NCBI RefSeq assembly: GCF_006715785.1
Contig: NZ_VFNX01000001.1
Coordinates: 1,316,501-1,380,500 of the forward strand
From: Streptomyces puniciscabiei
GTDB lineage: Bacteria; Actinomycetota; Actinomycetes; Streptomycetales; Streptomycetaceae
Reading direction: 5' to 3'
Length of the DNA: 64,000 bases
Part shown: piece after piece, positions 14,747 through 23,589 of the stretch
How the letters are laid out: the number at the start of each line of letters is the position of its first letter
How positions within the stretch are numbered: position 1 is the stretch's first letter
Notes under the pieces: generated by a model
The model's input: the letters and a program-made list of their open reading frames with translations, nothing else
Told to the model about the DNA's origin: nothing
Database searches by the model: none
Program-made: the position numbers and the translations under genes

Positions 14747-15910
14747 CTAAAGCCCCACGATCCTGTTCCACCGCTTGGCGAACTCCACCCGCTCCATGGA
14801 GGTGATGTCCCGGGCGATCGCCAAACGTCTGCGCATGCCGGCGTCGGGGAAGATGAGCGGGTTGTCGGCGAGGGAGGCGGTGTCCTTGTCCTGGGAGGAG
14901 GCAAGGACGTCCTGGGCGGCCGGGACCGGGCAGACGTAGTTGACCCAGGCGGCGAGTTCCGCGGCGGTCTCGGGGGCGTAGTAGTAGTCGATCAGCCGCT
15001 CGGCGTTGGCCTTGTGGCGGGCCCGGTTGGGGATCATCAGGGAGTCCGACCACAGCTCGGCGCCCTCCTCGGGCACGACGAAGCGGATGCCGGGGTTGTC
15101 GGCCTGCAGCTGGATGACGTCGCCGGAGTAGGCCTGGCAGGCCAGGACGTCCCCGCTGACCAGGTCCTTGGTGTAGTCGTTGCCGGTGAAGCGGCGGATC
15201 TGCCCGCGGTGGATCTGCCGCTCCACCTCGTCGCAGACGTGGTGGAAGTCGTCGGCGGTCCACCTGGTGATGTCCACGCCGTTGCCCTGCATCAGCAGGG
15301 CGAAGGACTCGTCAAGGCCGGACAGGAGCGTCACGCGGCCCTTGAGGTCGCTCGCCCAGAGATCCTTGACGTTCCGGATCTCGCGGCCCAGCTTCCTGCG
15401 GTTGTAGGCGATGCCGGTGATGCCCGACTGCCACGGCACCGTGAACCGGCGGCCCTTGTCGAAGGCGGGCGTACGCAGCAGCGGGTCGAGGTACTTCGCG
15501 ACGTTCGGCTGGTGGGCGCGGTCCATCTCCTGGACCCAGCCGAGCCGGACGAACCGGGCGCACATCCAGTCGCTGATGACGATCAGGTCGCGGCCGGTGG
15601 ACTGATGGTTCATCAGGGCCGGGCTGATCTTGCCGAAGAACTCGTCGTTGTCGTTGATCTCCTCGACGTAGTCCACGGAGATACCCGTGCGCTTCTCGAA
15701 GGCGTCCACGGTGGGCCGCCTGTTGGGGTTCTTGTCATCAGTGTCGATGTACAGCGGCCAGTTCGCCCAGGTCAGCTTCATGTCGGCCGCCGACTCGTCG
15801 GCGACGCCCCGGTCGCCGGGCGCGACATAGGCGGCGGGCACCCCGCAGCCGGCCAGGGCACCGAGCGCGGCGGTGCCGCCGAGTGCGCGCAGGAGGGAGC
15901 GGCGGGACAT
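14747..15910 (-). CDS. PotD-like polyamine ABC transporter substrate-binding lipoprotein
   Basis: A 387-residue extracytoplasmic binding protein. The N-terminus has a Tat-type SRRSLLRALGG signal and a lipobox LAGC, so it is exported folded and lipidated. The mature part (LTWANWPLYID, DYVEEINDNDEFFGK, WQSGITGIAYNRRKLG) matches the PotD spermidine/putrescine-binding family. No permease or ATPase gene is next to it, so it must work with a transporter elsewhere. It lies upstream of aldehyde dehydrogenase/aminotransferase genes of polyamine breakdown, which fits. ATG 15910 has no clear ribosome site; a GTG at 15940 is possible. Confidence 0.88.
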   Translation of the reverse strand: MSRRSLLRALGGTAALGALAGCGVPAAYVAPGDRGVADESAADMKLTWANWPLYIDTDDKNPNRRPTVDAFEKRTGISVDYVEEINDNDEFFGKISPALMNHQSTGRDLIVISDWMCARFVRLGWVQEMDRAHQPNVAKYLDPLLRTPAFDKGRRFTVPWQSGITGIAYNRRKLGREIRNVKDLWASDLKGRVTLLSGLDESFALLMQGNGVDITRWTADDFHHVCDEVERQIHRGQIRRFTGNDYTKDLVSGDVLACQAYSGDVIQLQADNPGIRFVVPEEGAELWSDSLMIPNRARHKANAERLIDYYYAPETAAELAAWVNYVCPVPAAQDVLASSQDKDTASLADNPLIFPDAGMRRRLAIARDITSMERVEFAKRWNRIVGL

Positions 15911-16032
15911 CGGTGACGTACGGGAAGAAGTCTGGGGCACCACGGAAGGATGCCGCCGCGGAGCTCCGAGGGGCAATCGACGCTGCGTCGAGCATGCCCC
16001 CGCCTGCCCGACACCCTGTCGATCAGTGCCGG

Positions 16033-16260
16033 TCACGCACCGGCCGGCCTCCAGCTGCCGATCAGTTCCAGGGCCTGGGCCGCCTCCCACTCCAGGGCGG
16101 GGAGACAGCTGACCAGCACCTGGCGGGGATCGTTGGTGGCGAGCACCTCGAAGTCCAGGGTGAGCGGCCCGACCAGCGGGTGGCGCAGGGTGTAGCGGCC
16201 GGGTCCCTTGTCCGCCACGTCCTGGCGGGCCCACAGCACCGCGAACTCCTCGCTCCTCAT
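16033..16260 (-). pseudogene. C-terminal remnant of an MmyB-type XRE transcription regulator
   Basis: About 75 residues (RSEEFAVLWARQDVADKGPG ... RHPLVGPLTLDFEVLATNDP) match the MmyB-like ligand-binding C-terminal domain of Streptomyces XRE regulators. The helix-turn-helix part and all upstream sequence are missing: beyond about 16260 the frame reads into unrelated residues. The other end has a normal stop at 16033. It abuts the remnant of an aldo/keto reductase on the opposite strand, a gene type that such regulators often flank divergently, so one deletion could have removed both 5' ends and their shared promoter. Confidence 0.75.
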
Positions 16261-16389
16261 GGCGAGGTGCCGATGAGGGAGACAGGAGGCGAGCCCCGGA
16301 TCGTCGGGATACCGGCGCCCGCCCCGACCGCGCCCTGCCCGATCCGGCACCGGCCGCCGAGACGGTACGGCCGTCCCTGCCCCGGCTGA

Positions 16390-16875
16390 TCGACGCCCAG
16401 CCCGGCCCGGTGTACGTCTGCGGCCCCCTCCTCAACCGCTCCGCCGAGCCGGAGATCGACTGGGCCGCCGACCACGGCACCGGCGTGCTCCCCTACCAGC
16501 CGCTCCACTCGGGCCTGCTCAGCGGCACCTTCACCCGGGAGCGGCTCGACTCCCCCGACCCCGCCGACCGGCGCCGCACCCACCCGGACTTCACGACGAA
16601 CCTGGACGCGAGCCTCCGTACGGTGGACCGGCTCCGCACCGTGGACCGGCTCCTGACGGTCGCCCAGGCGCACACGTACCGTGGACCGGCTCCTGACGGT
16701 CGCCCAGGCGCACGGCACGACGGTGGGAGCGGTGGCGCTCGCCCGGGTGCCGGCCCGCAGGGGCGTCACGGGGGCGATCGCGGGAGCGCGCAGGCCGGAG
16801 CAGACGGCGGACTGGGAGCGGGCGGCGGCACTCCGACCGACCGAGGAGCAGCTGGAGTTCGTGGCCGGGGAATGA
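16390..16875 (+). pseudogene. Broken aldo/keto reductase, C-terminal half with frameshifting duplication
   Basis: The first part reads PVYVCGPLLNRSAEPEIDWA then GTGVLPYQPLHSGLLSGTFT, typical of the C-terminal half of an NADPH aldo/keto reductase. The N-terminal half with the catalytic Asp/Tyr/Lys is absent. A 36-base sequence at 16638-16673 is repeated at 16678-16713 (period 40), which shifts the frame; the continuation, ALARVPARRGVTGAIAGARR to a stop at 16875, is in another frame. It is certainly non-functional as an enzyme. The left edge of homology is approximate. Confidence 0.78.
16638..16713. repeat. 36-bp direct duplication, period 40, inside the broken reductase
   Basis: Bases 16638-16673 and 16678-16713 are identical and start with accgtggaccggctcctgac; a shorter 13-base copy of the beginning of the unit is at 16623-16635. 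The 40-base period is not a multiple of three, so the duplication itself frameshifts the reductase reading frame. It looks like replication slippage. Confidence 0.9.
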
Positions 16876-16881
16876 CACGGC

Positions 16882-16920
16882 GCGGCCCCCGGACGGGGAG
16901 GTGACCCGTCCGGGGGCCGC
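16882..16920. terminator. Strong hairpin terminator between convergent genes
   Basis: A perfect 16-base stem (gcggcccccggacggg and its complement) with a seven-base loop lies between the broken reductase stop and the aldehyde dehydrogenase stop 20 bases away. There is no U-tract, as is usual in Streptomyces. It can serve both directions. Confidence 0.85.
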
Positions 16921-16939
16921 TCGCTGCCGCTCGGGGTGC

Positions 16940-18379
16940 TTACTCGCCGAGCGAGGTCATCACGTGCTTGATCCGCGTGTAGTCCTCGAACCCGTACGCC
17001 GACAGGTCCTTGCCGTAGCCGGACTTCTTGAAGCCGCCGTGCGGCATCTCCGCGACCAGCGGGATGTGGGTGTTGATCCACACGCAGCCGAAGTCGAGCT
17101 TCTTGGACATGCGCATCGCGCGGGCGTGGTCCTTGGTCCACACGGAGGAGGCGAGGGCGTACTCCACGCCGTTGGCCCACTCGACGGCCTGGTTCTCGTC
17201 GGAGAAGGACTGGACGGTGATGACCGGGCCGAAGACCTCCTTCTGGATGATCTCGTCGTCCTGCTTGACGCCGGAGACGACGGTCGGCGCGAAGAAGTAG
17301 CCCTTGTCGCCGACGCGCTTGCCGCCGGCCTCCACGCGCGCGTGGGCGGGCAGCCGCTCGATGAAGCCCTCGACCTGCTTGAGCTGGTTGGGGTTGTTGA
17401 GCGGGCCGAAGAGCACGTCCTCGTCGTCCGGCTGTCCGGTCTTGGTGTCCTCGGCGGCCTTCGCGAGGGCGGCCACGAACTCGTCGTGGATGGCCTCGTG
17501 GACGAGGACGCGGCAGGCGGCCGTACAGTCCTGGCCGGCGTTGAAGAAGCCCGCCACGGAGATGTCCTCGACGGCCTTGGCGATGTCGGTGTCCTCGAAG
17601 ACGACGACCGGGGCCTTGCCGCCGAGCTCCAGGTGGACCCGCTTGAGGTCCTTGGACGCGGACTCGGCCACCGACATGCCGGCCCGGACCGAGCCGGTGA
17701 TGGAGGCCATCGCCGGGATGTCGTGCTCGACCATCAGCCGGCCGGTCTCGCGGTCGCCGCAGACGACGTTGAAGACACCCTTGGGCAGGATCGCGCCGAT
17801 GATGTCCGCGATCAGGACGGTCGACGCCGGGGTCGTGTCCGACGGCTTCAGCACCACCGTGTTGCCCGCCGCGATCGCCGGGGCGAACTTCCACACGGCC
17901 ATCATCATCGGGTAGTTCCACGGCGCGACCTGCGCGCAGACGCCGACCGGCTCACGGCGGATGATCGAGGTCATCCCCTCCATGTACTCGCCGGCCGAGC
18001 GGCCCTCCAGCATCCGCGCCGCGCCCGCGAAGAAGCGGATCTGGTCGACCATCGGCGGGATCTCCTCGGAGCGGGTGAGCCCGGTCGGCTTGCCCGTGTT
18101 CTCCACCTCGGCCGCGATCAGTTCCTCGGCACGCTCCTCGAACGCGTCGGCGATCTTGAGGAGGGCCTTCTGCCGCTCGGCGGGGGTGGTGTCGCGCCAG
18201 GCCGGGAAGGCGCGGGCGGCGGCCTCCATGGCGGCGTCCACGTCCGCCTTGCCGGACAGCGGCGCGGTCGCGTACGCCTCGCCCGTCGCGGGGTTGACCA
18301 CCTCGGTGGTCCGTCCGTCGGCGGCGTCCCGGAACTCACCGTCGATGTAGTTGCGCAGACGACGCAGCTCGGTGCTCAC
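16940..18379 (-). CDS. Gamma-aminobutyraldehyde dehydrogenase family protein
   Basis: A 479-residue NAD(P)-dependent aldehyde dehydrogenase. Catalytic residues are Glu251 (HLELGGK) and Cys285 (NAGQDCTAACR); APWNYPMMMAVWKFAPAI and the cofactor-binding SITGSVRAG are present. The GQDCTA motif and overall length fit the aminobutyraldehyde dehydrogenase (PatD/YdcW) subfamily, which oxidises the aldehyde from putrescine to GABA. GTG 18379 has AGGAGG about seven bases before it. It is divergent from the Lrp regulator and close to an aminotransferase and a PotD-like protein, together suggesting polyamine or GABA use. The exact substrate is inferred. Confidence 0.88.
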   Translation of the reverse strand: MSTELRRLRNYIDGEFRDAADGRTTEVVNPATGEAYATAPLSGKADVDAAMEAAARAFPAWRDTTPAERQKALLKIADAFEERAEELIAAEVENTGKPTGLTRSEEIPPMVDQIRFFAGAARMLEGRSAGEYMEGMTSIIRREPVGVCAQVAPWNYPMMMAVWKFAPAIAAGNTVVLKPSDTTPASTVLIADIIGAILPKGVFNVVCGDRETGRLMVEHDIPAMASITGSVRAGMSVAESASKDLKRVHLELGGKAPVVVFEDTDIAKAVEDISVAGFFNAGQDCTAACRVLVHEAIHDEFVAALAKAAEDTKTGQPDDEDVLFGPLNNPNQLKQVEGFIERLPAHARVEAGGKRVGDKGYFFAPTVVSGVKQDDEIIQKEVFGPVITVQSFSDENQAVEWANGVEYALASSVWTKDHARAMRMSKKLDFGCVWINTHIPLVAEMPHGGFKKSGYGKDLSAYGFEDYTRIKHVMTSLGE

Positions 18380-18563
18380 TGCCGGCCTCCTGATCTGGTT
18401 CAACTGTCCACTCACTGAGACACCCACACTAGTCGCCGAGCCGACGTTTTCAACACCCCCACCGCCACCAGTTCTGCGAAATCCGCAAGCTTCGGTCTCA
18501 CAAACAACGAATTTCATCGATCGGGGCTTGCGAAACTGTCGAGACCTCGTGCACAGTGAGGTC

Positions 18564-19070
18564 GTGGCCAGTCGAAGCGCAGACCAGAGGGACTCCACCC
18601 GCGAGTCCAGGAACGGCGGCACCCCCCAGCTGGATGCCGTCTCCCTCGCCATCATCCAGCAGCTCCAGGAGGACGGCCGCCGGCCGTACGCCGCGATCGG
18701 CAAGGCCGTCGGCCTGTCCGAGGCGGCCGTGCGCCAGCGCGTCCAGAAGCTGCTGGACCAGGGCGTGATGCAGATCGTCGCCGTCACGGACCCGCTCACC
18801 GTGGGCTTCCGCCGGCAGGCGATGGTCGGGATCAACGTCGAGGGCGATGTCGAGAAGATCGCGGACGCGCTGACTGACATGTCGGAAGTCGAGTACGTGG
18901 TGATGACCGCGGGCTCGTTCGACATCCTCGCCGAGATCGTCTGCGAGGACGACGACCACCTGCTGGACGTCATCAACAAACGCATCCGGGCGCTTCCCGG
19001 CGTGCGCTCCACCGAGAGCTTCGTCTACCTGAAGCTGAAGAAGCAGACCTATATGTGGGGAACCCGATAA
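18564..19070 (+). CDS. Lrp/AsnC-family transcription regulator
   Basis: A 168-residue regulator with an N-terminal winged helix-turn-helix (LDAVSLAIIQQLQEDGRRPY ... GLSEAAVRQRVQKLLDQGV) and a C-terminal RAM/ACT-type effector domain (RQAMVGINVEG ... YVVMTAGSFDILAEIV). Such proteins form octamers and respond to amino acids. It is divergent from the aldehyde dehydrogenase (184 bases apart) and two bases upstream of the aminotransferase, so it most likely controls both. Two in-frame GTG starts are possible, 18549 and 18564; the second was taken because GAGG lies just before it. Confidence 0.9.
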   Translation: MASRSADQRDSTRESRNGGTPQLDAVSLAIIQQLQEDGRRPYAAIGKAVGLSEAAVRQRVQKLLDQGVMQIVAVTDPLTVGFRRQAMVGINVEGDVEKIADALTDMSEVEYVVMTAGSFDILAEIVCEDDDHLLDVINKRIRALPGVRSTESFVYLKLKKQTYMWGTR

Positions 19071-19072
19071 CC

Positions 19073-20437
19073 GTGACCCAGAAGGACCTCAGCCGCACCG
19101 CGTACGACCACCTGTGGATGCACTTCACCCGCATGTCCTCGTACGAGAACTCCCCCGTCCCGACCATCGTCCGGGGTGAGGGCACCTACATCTACGACGA
19201 CAAGGGCAAGCGCTACCTGGACGGTCTCGCCGGTCTGTTCGTGGTCCAGGCCGGTCACGGCCGCACGGAGCTCGCCGAGACCGCCTTCAAGCAGGCCCAG
19301 GAGCTGGCCTTCTTCCCGGTGTGGTCCTACGCCCACCCGAAGGCCGTCGAGCTGGCCGAGCGCCTCGCCGACTACGCCCCGGGCGACCTGAACAAGGTCT
19401 TCTTCACCACCGGTGGCGGCGAGGCCGTCGAGACCGCCTGGAAGCTCGCCAAGCAGTACTTCAAGCTGCAGGGCAAGCCGACCAAGTACAAGGTCATCTC
19501 GCGTGCGGTCGCCTACCACGGCACCCCGCAGGGCGCCCTGTCCATCACCGGCCTGCCCGGTCTGAAGGCGCCCTTCGAGCCGCTGGTCCCCGGCGCCCAC
19601 AAGGTCCCGAACACCAACATCTACCGCGCCCCGATCTTCGGCGACGACCCGGAGGCCTTCGGCCGCTGGGCCGCCGACCAGATCGAGCAGCAGATCCTCT
19701 TCGAGGGCCCGGACACCGTCGCCGCGGTCTTCCTGGAGCCCGTGCAGAACGCCGGCGGCTGCTTCCCGCCCCCGCCCGGCTACTTCCAGCGCGTGCGCGA
19801 GATCTGCGACAAGTACGACGTGCTGCTCGTGTCGGACGAGGTCATCTGCGCCTTCGGCCGCCTAGGCACGATGTTCGCCTGCGACAAGTTCGGCTACGTC
19901 CCGGACATGATCACCTGCGCCAAGGGCATGACCTCGGGCTACTCCCCGATCGGCGCCTGCATCATCTCCGACAAGCTCGCCGAGCCGTTCTACAAGGGCG
20001 ACAACACCTTCCTGCACGGCTACACCTTCGGCGGCCACCCGGTGTCCGCCGCGGTGGGTCTCGCCAACCTCGACCTGTTCGAGCGCGAGGGCCTGAACCA
20101 GCACGTGCTGGACAACGAGGGCGCCTTCCTGCAGACCCTGCAGAAGCTGCACGACCTGCCGATCGTCGGCGACGTCCGCGGCAACGGCTTCTTCTACGGC
20201 ATCGAGCTGGTGAAGGACAAGAACACCAAGGAGTCCTTCAACGAGGAGGAGACCGAGCGCGTCCTGTACGGCTTCCTCTCCAAGGCGCTGTTCGACAACG
20301 GCCTGTACTGCCGTGCCGACGACCGCGGCGACCCGGTCGTCCAGCTCGCCCCGCCGCTGATCTCCAACCAGGAGACCTTCGACGAGATCGAGCAGATCCT
20401 GCGCGCCACCCTCACGGAGGCGTGGACCAAGCTCTGA
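19073..20437 (+). CDS. Class III (omega/GABA-type) PLP aminotransferase
   Basis: A 454-residue class III aminotransferase of the 'aspartate aminotransferase family' group that includes putrescine, GABA and beta-alanine:pyruvate transaminases. Visible features: YLDGLAGLFVVQAGHGR, the phosphate-binding FTTGGGEAVETAWKLA, the Asp of LVSDEVICAFGR and the PLP lysine of TCAKGMTSGYSPIGA. GTG 19073 lies two bases after the Lrp stop and agrees with the usual N-terminus (TxKDLSRTAYDHLW); a GTG at 19055 would overlap the regulator. With the divergent dehydrogenase it gives a complete route from a diamine via aminoaldehyde. The precise substrate is inferred. Confidence 0.9.
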   Translation: MTQKDLSRTAYDHLWMHFTRMSSYENSPVPTIVRGEGTYIYDDKGKRYLDGLAGLFVVQAGHGRTELAETAFKQAQELAFFPVWSYAHPKAVELAERLADYAPGDLNKVFFTTGGGEAVETAWKLAKQYFKLQGKPTKYKVISRAVAYHGTPQGALSITGLPGLKAPFEPLVPGAHKVPNTNIYRAPIFGDDPEAFGRWAADQIEQQILFEGPDTVAAVFLEPVQNAGGCFPPPPGYFQRVREICDKYDVLLVSDEVICAFGRLGTMFACDKFGYVPDMITCAKGMTSGYSPIGACIISDKLAEPFYKGDNTFLHGYTFGGHPVSAAVGLANLDLFEREGLNQHVLDNEGAFLQTLQKLHDLPIVGDVRGNGFFYGIELVKDKNTKESFNEEETERVLYGFLSKALFDNGLYCRADDRGDPVVQLAPPLISNQETFDEIEQILRATLTEAWTKL

Positions 20438-20477
20438 GCCCTCCGGAGCTCCGACCATCCGACTGGATGACCGACAC

Positions 20478-20523
20478 CGGCCCCGGTGCCGCCCGTTCGA
20501 GTGAGAACGGCGGCCCGGGGCCG
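20478..20523. terminator. GC-rich hairpin downstream of the aminotransferase
   Basis: An imperfect inverted repeat (cggccccggtgccgcccgttc facing gaacggcggcccggggccg) with a six-base loop begins 41 bases after the aminotransferase stop. It is a probable terminator separating this operon from the ABC genes. Confidence 0.65.
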
Positions 20524-20653
20524 TGTGCTGTCCGGCCTCCCGATCACGGCTGCCTAGCGTTCCCTGCGTTCCAGTGACCGATCGTCCCAGCCTTCGTTCC
20601 CCCGGACGAGGGATGAGGCACGGGAAAACGGATCAGAACCGAGGTGTACGCCC

Positions 20654-21394
20654 ATGGAGGCCCCGCCGGACAACGACGTGCTCTGGGCACGCTCCCTGCA
20701 CTTCAGGCACCCCGACGGCTCCCCCGGGCTCGCGGGGGTCTCGATCGGTGTGCGCGAGGGCGAGATCGTCGCCGTCACCGGACCGCGCGGCAGCGGCAAG
20801 ACGACCCTGCTGCGCTGTCTGTCCGGCCTGGTACCGGTGCGCAGCGGCGAGGTGTGGTTCAACAGCTCGCCCCTGCACACCCTGGGCCCGATGCGCCGCG
20901 AGCGAGTGCGCCGGGACCGCTTCGGCTGGATCGACCCGGAGCCGGTGCTGGTCCCCGAGCTGAACGCCTGGGAGAACGCCGCGCTCCCCCTGATGCTGCG
21001 CGGCACCGGCCGCCGCAGGGCCAAGGTCGCCGCGCTGGAGTGGCTGGAACGGCTCGACGTCGGCGACCGGGCCCGCAACCGGCCGCACGAACTGAGGCAG
21101 GCCGAGCGCCAGCGCGTCGCCATCGCCCGGGCGCTGGCCCACGCGCCCGCGGTCCTCTTCGCCGACGAGCCCACGGCTCCGCTGCACCACGCCGACCGCA
21201 CCCATGTGCTGCGCACCCTCACCTCGGCCGCCCGCTCGCACGGCATCACCGTGGTCCTCGCCACGCACGACCCCGACACCGCCGCCCTCGCCGACCGCAC
21301 CGTGGCCCTGCTGGACGGCCGGCGCGTCAGCACCGTGCACCTGCCGGACGCCCCCGAGACGGAAGGCCGCGCCGCGTGGTCGCTCTCCGTCTGA
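20654..21394 (+). CDS. ABC transporter ATP-binding protein with degenerate signature motif
   Basis: A 246-residue ABC ATPase of the LolD/MacB-like exporter group. Walker A is GPRGSGKTT, Walker B is AVLFADEPTAPL, and the switch His is in VVLATHDPDTAALADR. The signature motif, normally LSGGQQQR, reads ELRQAERQRVAIARAL, so the two glycines that contact ATP are missing; the Q-loop region (RFGWIDPEPVLVPEL) also lacks the usual Gln. ATP turnover may therefore be weak or asymmetric. It overlaps the membrane protein gene by 19 bases, so the two proteins form one transporter. The start is preceded by a weak ribosome site. Confidence 0.85.
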   Translation: MEAPPDNDVLWARSLHFRHPDGSPGLAGVSIGVREGEIVAVTGPRGSGKTTLLRCLSGLVPVRSGEVWFNSSPLHTLGPMRRERVRRDRFGWIDPEPVLVPELNAWENAALPLMLRGTGRRRAKVAALEWLERLDVGDRARNRPHELRQAERQRVAIARALAHAPAVLFADEPTAPLHHADRTHVLRTLTSAARSHGITVVLATHDPDTAALADRTVALLDGRRVSTVHLPDAPETEGRAAWSLSV

Positions 21395-22998
21395 CCTGGG
21401 CGGCCCGGCCCGCCGTCCAGCTGCGCCGCCTGCTGGTGGCCGCGGCCTCGGCGGGCACCGGCTTCCTGCTGCTGTCCTGCTTCGGCTACGCCCTGAACCA
21501 CCCCGAGGCCGCGGACGCCGCCGCGCTGCGGCTGGCCTGGTGCGCGGTGCCGCTCGCCGCCACCACGTACTTCGCGCTCGCCGTCGCGCGCACCGACCCG
21601 GGCACCCGGCCGCGTACGGGCCTGTCCGCCGTGGGTCTCGGTCCGGCGCGCCTGATGGCGTTCTCCGCGCTGACCACGGCCCTGTCCTGCGCCCTGGGCT
21701 CGCTGCTGGCCCTGCTGGTCTTCCTCCAGCTGCGCGGTGACCTCGCGGGCCTGCCCTACAGCGGCGCGGCGGCGGACGTCCTGGCCTCCGGCGAACACCT
21801 CCCCCTCCCGGCGACCCTGACCCTGCTGGCCGTGGTCCCGGCCCTCGCCTCGGCCACGGTGGCCCTGGCCCTGCGCCCCAAGGACCCCCGCCCCGCCACT
21901 CCGCTCCTGCGCAGGTACGGCCGCTTCGGGGCGTACGGCTACGCGGTGGCCCGGGAGACGTTCGGGACGTACGGCCGGTTCGGGGCACGGTCACGGGCGG
22001 GGGCCGGTGCTCCTCGCGGCAAGCACGGGCAGGGGGACGAGCCGGCACAGGGCGACGAGCACGGGCAGGCGGACGCCGGCGAGCAGCCCGGCCCTCACCC
22101 GGCGGCCGCACGCGAGGACGGCGAGCACCCCGGACATCACCCGGCGGCCGCGGACGCCCACGGCGAACAGCCCCGGCATCAGCCCGCAGTCGCAGAGGCC
22201 CACGGCGAACAGCCCGGCCGTCACCCCGTAGGCGCACCCGACGACGGCGCGCAACTCCCTCCGCATCCCGCGGGCAGTCGTGCCGCCGCGGCGATGGGGG
22301 TGCCCCCGCGCGAGCGCAACCGGGCGCGGGGGAGGGTGGGCGCGGACGGTAGCCCGCCGGCACCGGGCGGCGAAACCGGCCCCGAGCCCCCGGCGCCGGA
22401 CGCGGACTGGACCGACGGCACCGCCCACGCCCCCGGAACGGCCCCCGCCGGCCTCCCCTGGGGTATCGCCCTGCTGGCCACCGGCCTCGCGGTCCAGGCC
22501 TACGCAGGCCACGCGAACGCCGCCGTACTCCTCGGCTGGCTCCTCACCGCGACCGGCCTGGTGCTGGCCGCCCCCGGCCTGACCCACCTGTGCGGCCTGC
22601 TTCTGCAGGTCACCCGCCCCGGTGCCCTGCGCCTGCTGGCCGGCCGGGTCCTCATGGCGGAGGCCACCCGCATCGGCCGCCCCCTGGGCGTCGTCTGCGC
22701 GGTCGCGTCCGCCGGTTACGCCATGACCACGCTGTACAGGAGCTCGGCACCGGCGTTCGGCCCCCTGACCACCCTCGGCGGGTTGCTCGTCACCGGCTGC
22801 ACGGTCGCCACGCTCCTGACCGCGGCCGTGGAGAGCCGCCAGTGCCGCGCCGACACGACCGCCGCGCTGCTCCGGCTCGGCGCCCCGGCGTCGATGCTGC
22901 GCGCGGCCGCGGCCCTGCGCGCGGCGGCCCTGCTGACGCTGTTCGGCCCGCTCACCCTCGTCGTCGCCGCCCTGGCGGCCCTCCCCGCGGGGCGCTGA
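21376..22998 (+). CDS. ABC transporter permease-like membrane protein with GEQPxxHP repeat linker
   Basis: A 540-residue membrane protein. The N-terminal third has about four hydrophobic segments (VAAASAGTGFLLLSCFGYAL and so on) and the C-terminal third has about five, ending in AALLTLFGPLTLVVAALAAL. Between them is a long hydrophilic linker with a 14-residue repeat GEQPG-x-HPAAA-x-x-x, present about five times and decaying. FtsX/MacB-type permeases have two membrane halves, so this may be one with an unusual linker replacing the extracellular domain. GTG 21376 overlaps the ATPase gene, implying coupling. The substrate is unknown. Directly after the stop comes a run of eight A's. Confidence 0.78.
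   Translation: MVALRLTWAARPAVQLRRLLVAAASAGTGFLLLSCFGYALNHPEAADAAALRLAWCAVPLAATTYFALAVARTDPGTRPRTGLSAVGLGPARLMAFSALTTALSCALGSLLALLVFLQLRGDLAGLPYSGAAADVLASGEHLPLPATLTLLAVVPALASATVALALRPKDPRPATPLLRRYGRFGAYGYAVARETFGTYGRFGARSRAGAGAPRGKHGQGDEPAQGDEHGQADAGEQPGPHPAAAREDGEHPGHHPAAADAHGEQPRHQPAVAEAHGEQPGRHPVGAPDDGAQLPPHPAGSRAAAAMGVPPRERNRARGRVGADGSPPAPGGETGPEPPAPDADWTDGTAHAPGTAPAGLPWGIALLATGLAVQAYAGHANAAVLLGWLLTATGLVLAAPGLTHLCGLLLQVTRPGALRLLAGRVLMAEATRIGRPLGVVCAVASAGYAMTTLYRSSAPAFGPLTTLGGLLVTGCTVATLLTAAVESRQCRADTTAALLRLGAPASMLRAAAALRAAALLTLFGPLTLVVAALAALPAGR
22150..22290. repeat. Degenerate 42-bp tandem repeats encoding GEQP-x-x-HP
   Basis: Inside the permease linker, units GEQPGPHPAAARED, GEHPGHHPAAADAH, GEQPRHQPAVAEAH and GEQPGRHPVGAPDD follow one another with a 42-base period; limits are approximate and the repeat begins somewhat earlier. 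The DNA copies have diverged, so it is an old or selected protein repeat rather than a fresh slippage tract. Confidence 0.7.
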
Positions 22999-23101
22999 AA
23001 AAAAAGATCCCCGGCGGCCGATGAGTTCTCCCGGGACCCCCGGTCTACCCACCGAACACGCCGAACCCGGCACGACGGACCACCATGGGAGAGAACCCGT
23101 C

Positions 23102-23509
23102 ATGTACCAGCAGATGATCTTCGTGAACCTGCCCGTGAACGACCTCGACGCCTCCAAGAAGTTCTTCACCGAGCTCGGCTACACGATCAACCCGCAGTTC
23201 AGCGACGAGAAGGCCGCCTCCGTGGTGATCAGCGACACCATCGTCGCGATGCTGCTCACCAAGCCGTTCTACGCCACGTTCACCAAGAAGGAGATCGCCG
23301 ACGCCACGAAGACGAGTGAGGTGCTGGTCGCGCTGAGCGCCGAGAGCCGCGAGAAGGTGGACGAACTGGTGGACAAGGCCCTCGCGTCGGGCGCCACCCC
23401 GAGCGGCGAGACCCAGGACCACGGCTTCATGTACGGCCGCGCCTTCGACGACCTCGACGGCCACACCTGGGAGGTCATCTGGATGGACCCGGCCGCGGTC
23501 CAGGGCTGA
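23102..23509 (+). CDS. VOC-superfamily (glyoxalase/bleomycin-resistance-like) protein
   Basis: A 135-residue protein with the paired beta-alpha-beta-beta-beta modules of the vicinal-oxygen-chelate fold: MIFVNLPVNDLDASKKFFTE opening the first and the C-terminal FDDLDGHTWEVIWMDP closing the second. VOC proteins of this short type are annotated 'glyoxalase/extradiol dioxygenase-like'; actual reactions vary widely. Metal ligands are not all evident. The ATG has GGGAGA about ten bases upstream. It stands alone downstream of the ABC genes. Confidence 0.88.
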   Translation: MYQQMIFVNLPVNDLDASKKFFTELGYTINPQFSDEKAASVVISDTIVAMLLTKPFYATFTKKEIADATKTSEVLVALSAESREKVDELVDKALASGATPSGETQDHGFMYGRAFDDLDGHTWEVIWMDPAAVQG

Positions 23510-23563
23510 CCCCGCACCACCCAAAACGGCGCCAAACGTCACGGTGATTAATAAGAAGGCAAA

Positions 23564-23579
23564 GCCAACGGCCGTTGGC
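23564..23579. promoter_or_regulatory. Perfect 16-bp palindrome upstream of the LAETG protein promoter
   Basis: gccaacggccgttggc reads identically on both strands and lies 11 bases before a TTGACA. It could be an operator for a dimeric (for example TetR-type) repressor, or the short terminator stem of the VOC gene. Confidence 0.4.
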
Positions 23580-23589
23580 GGCATATGCG

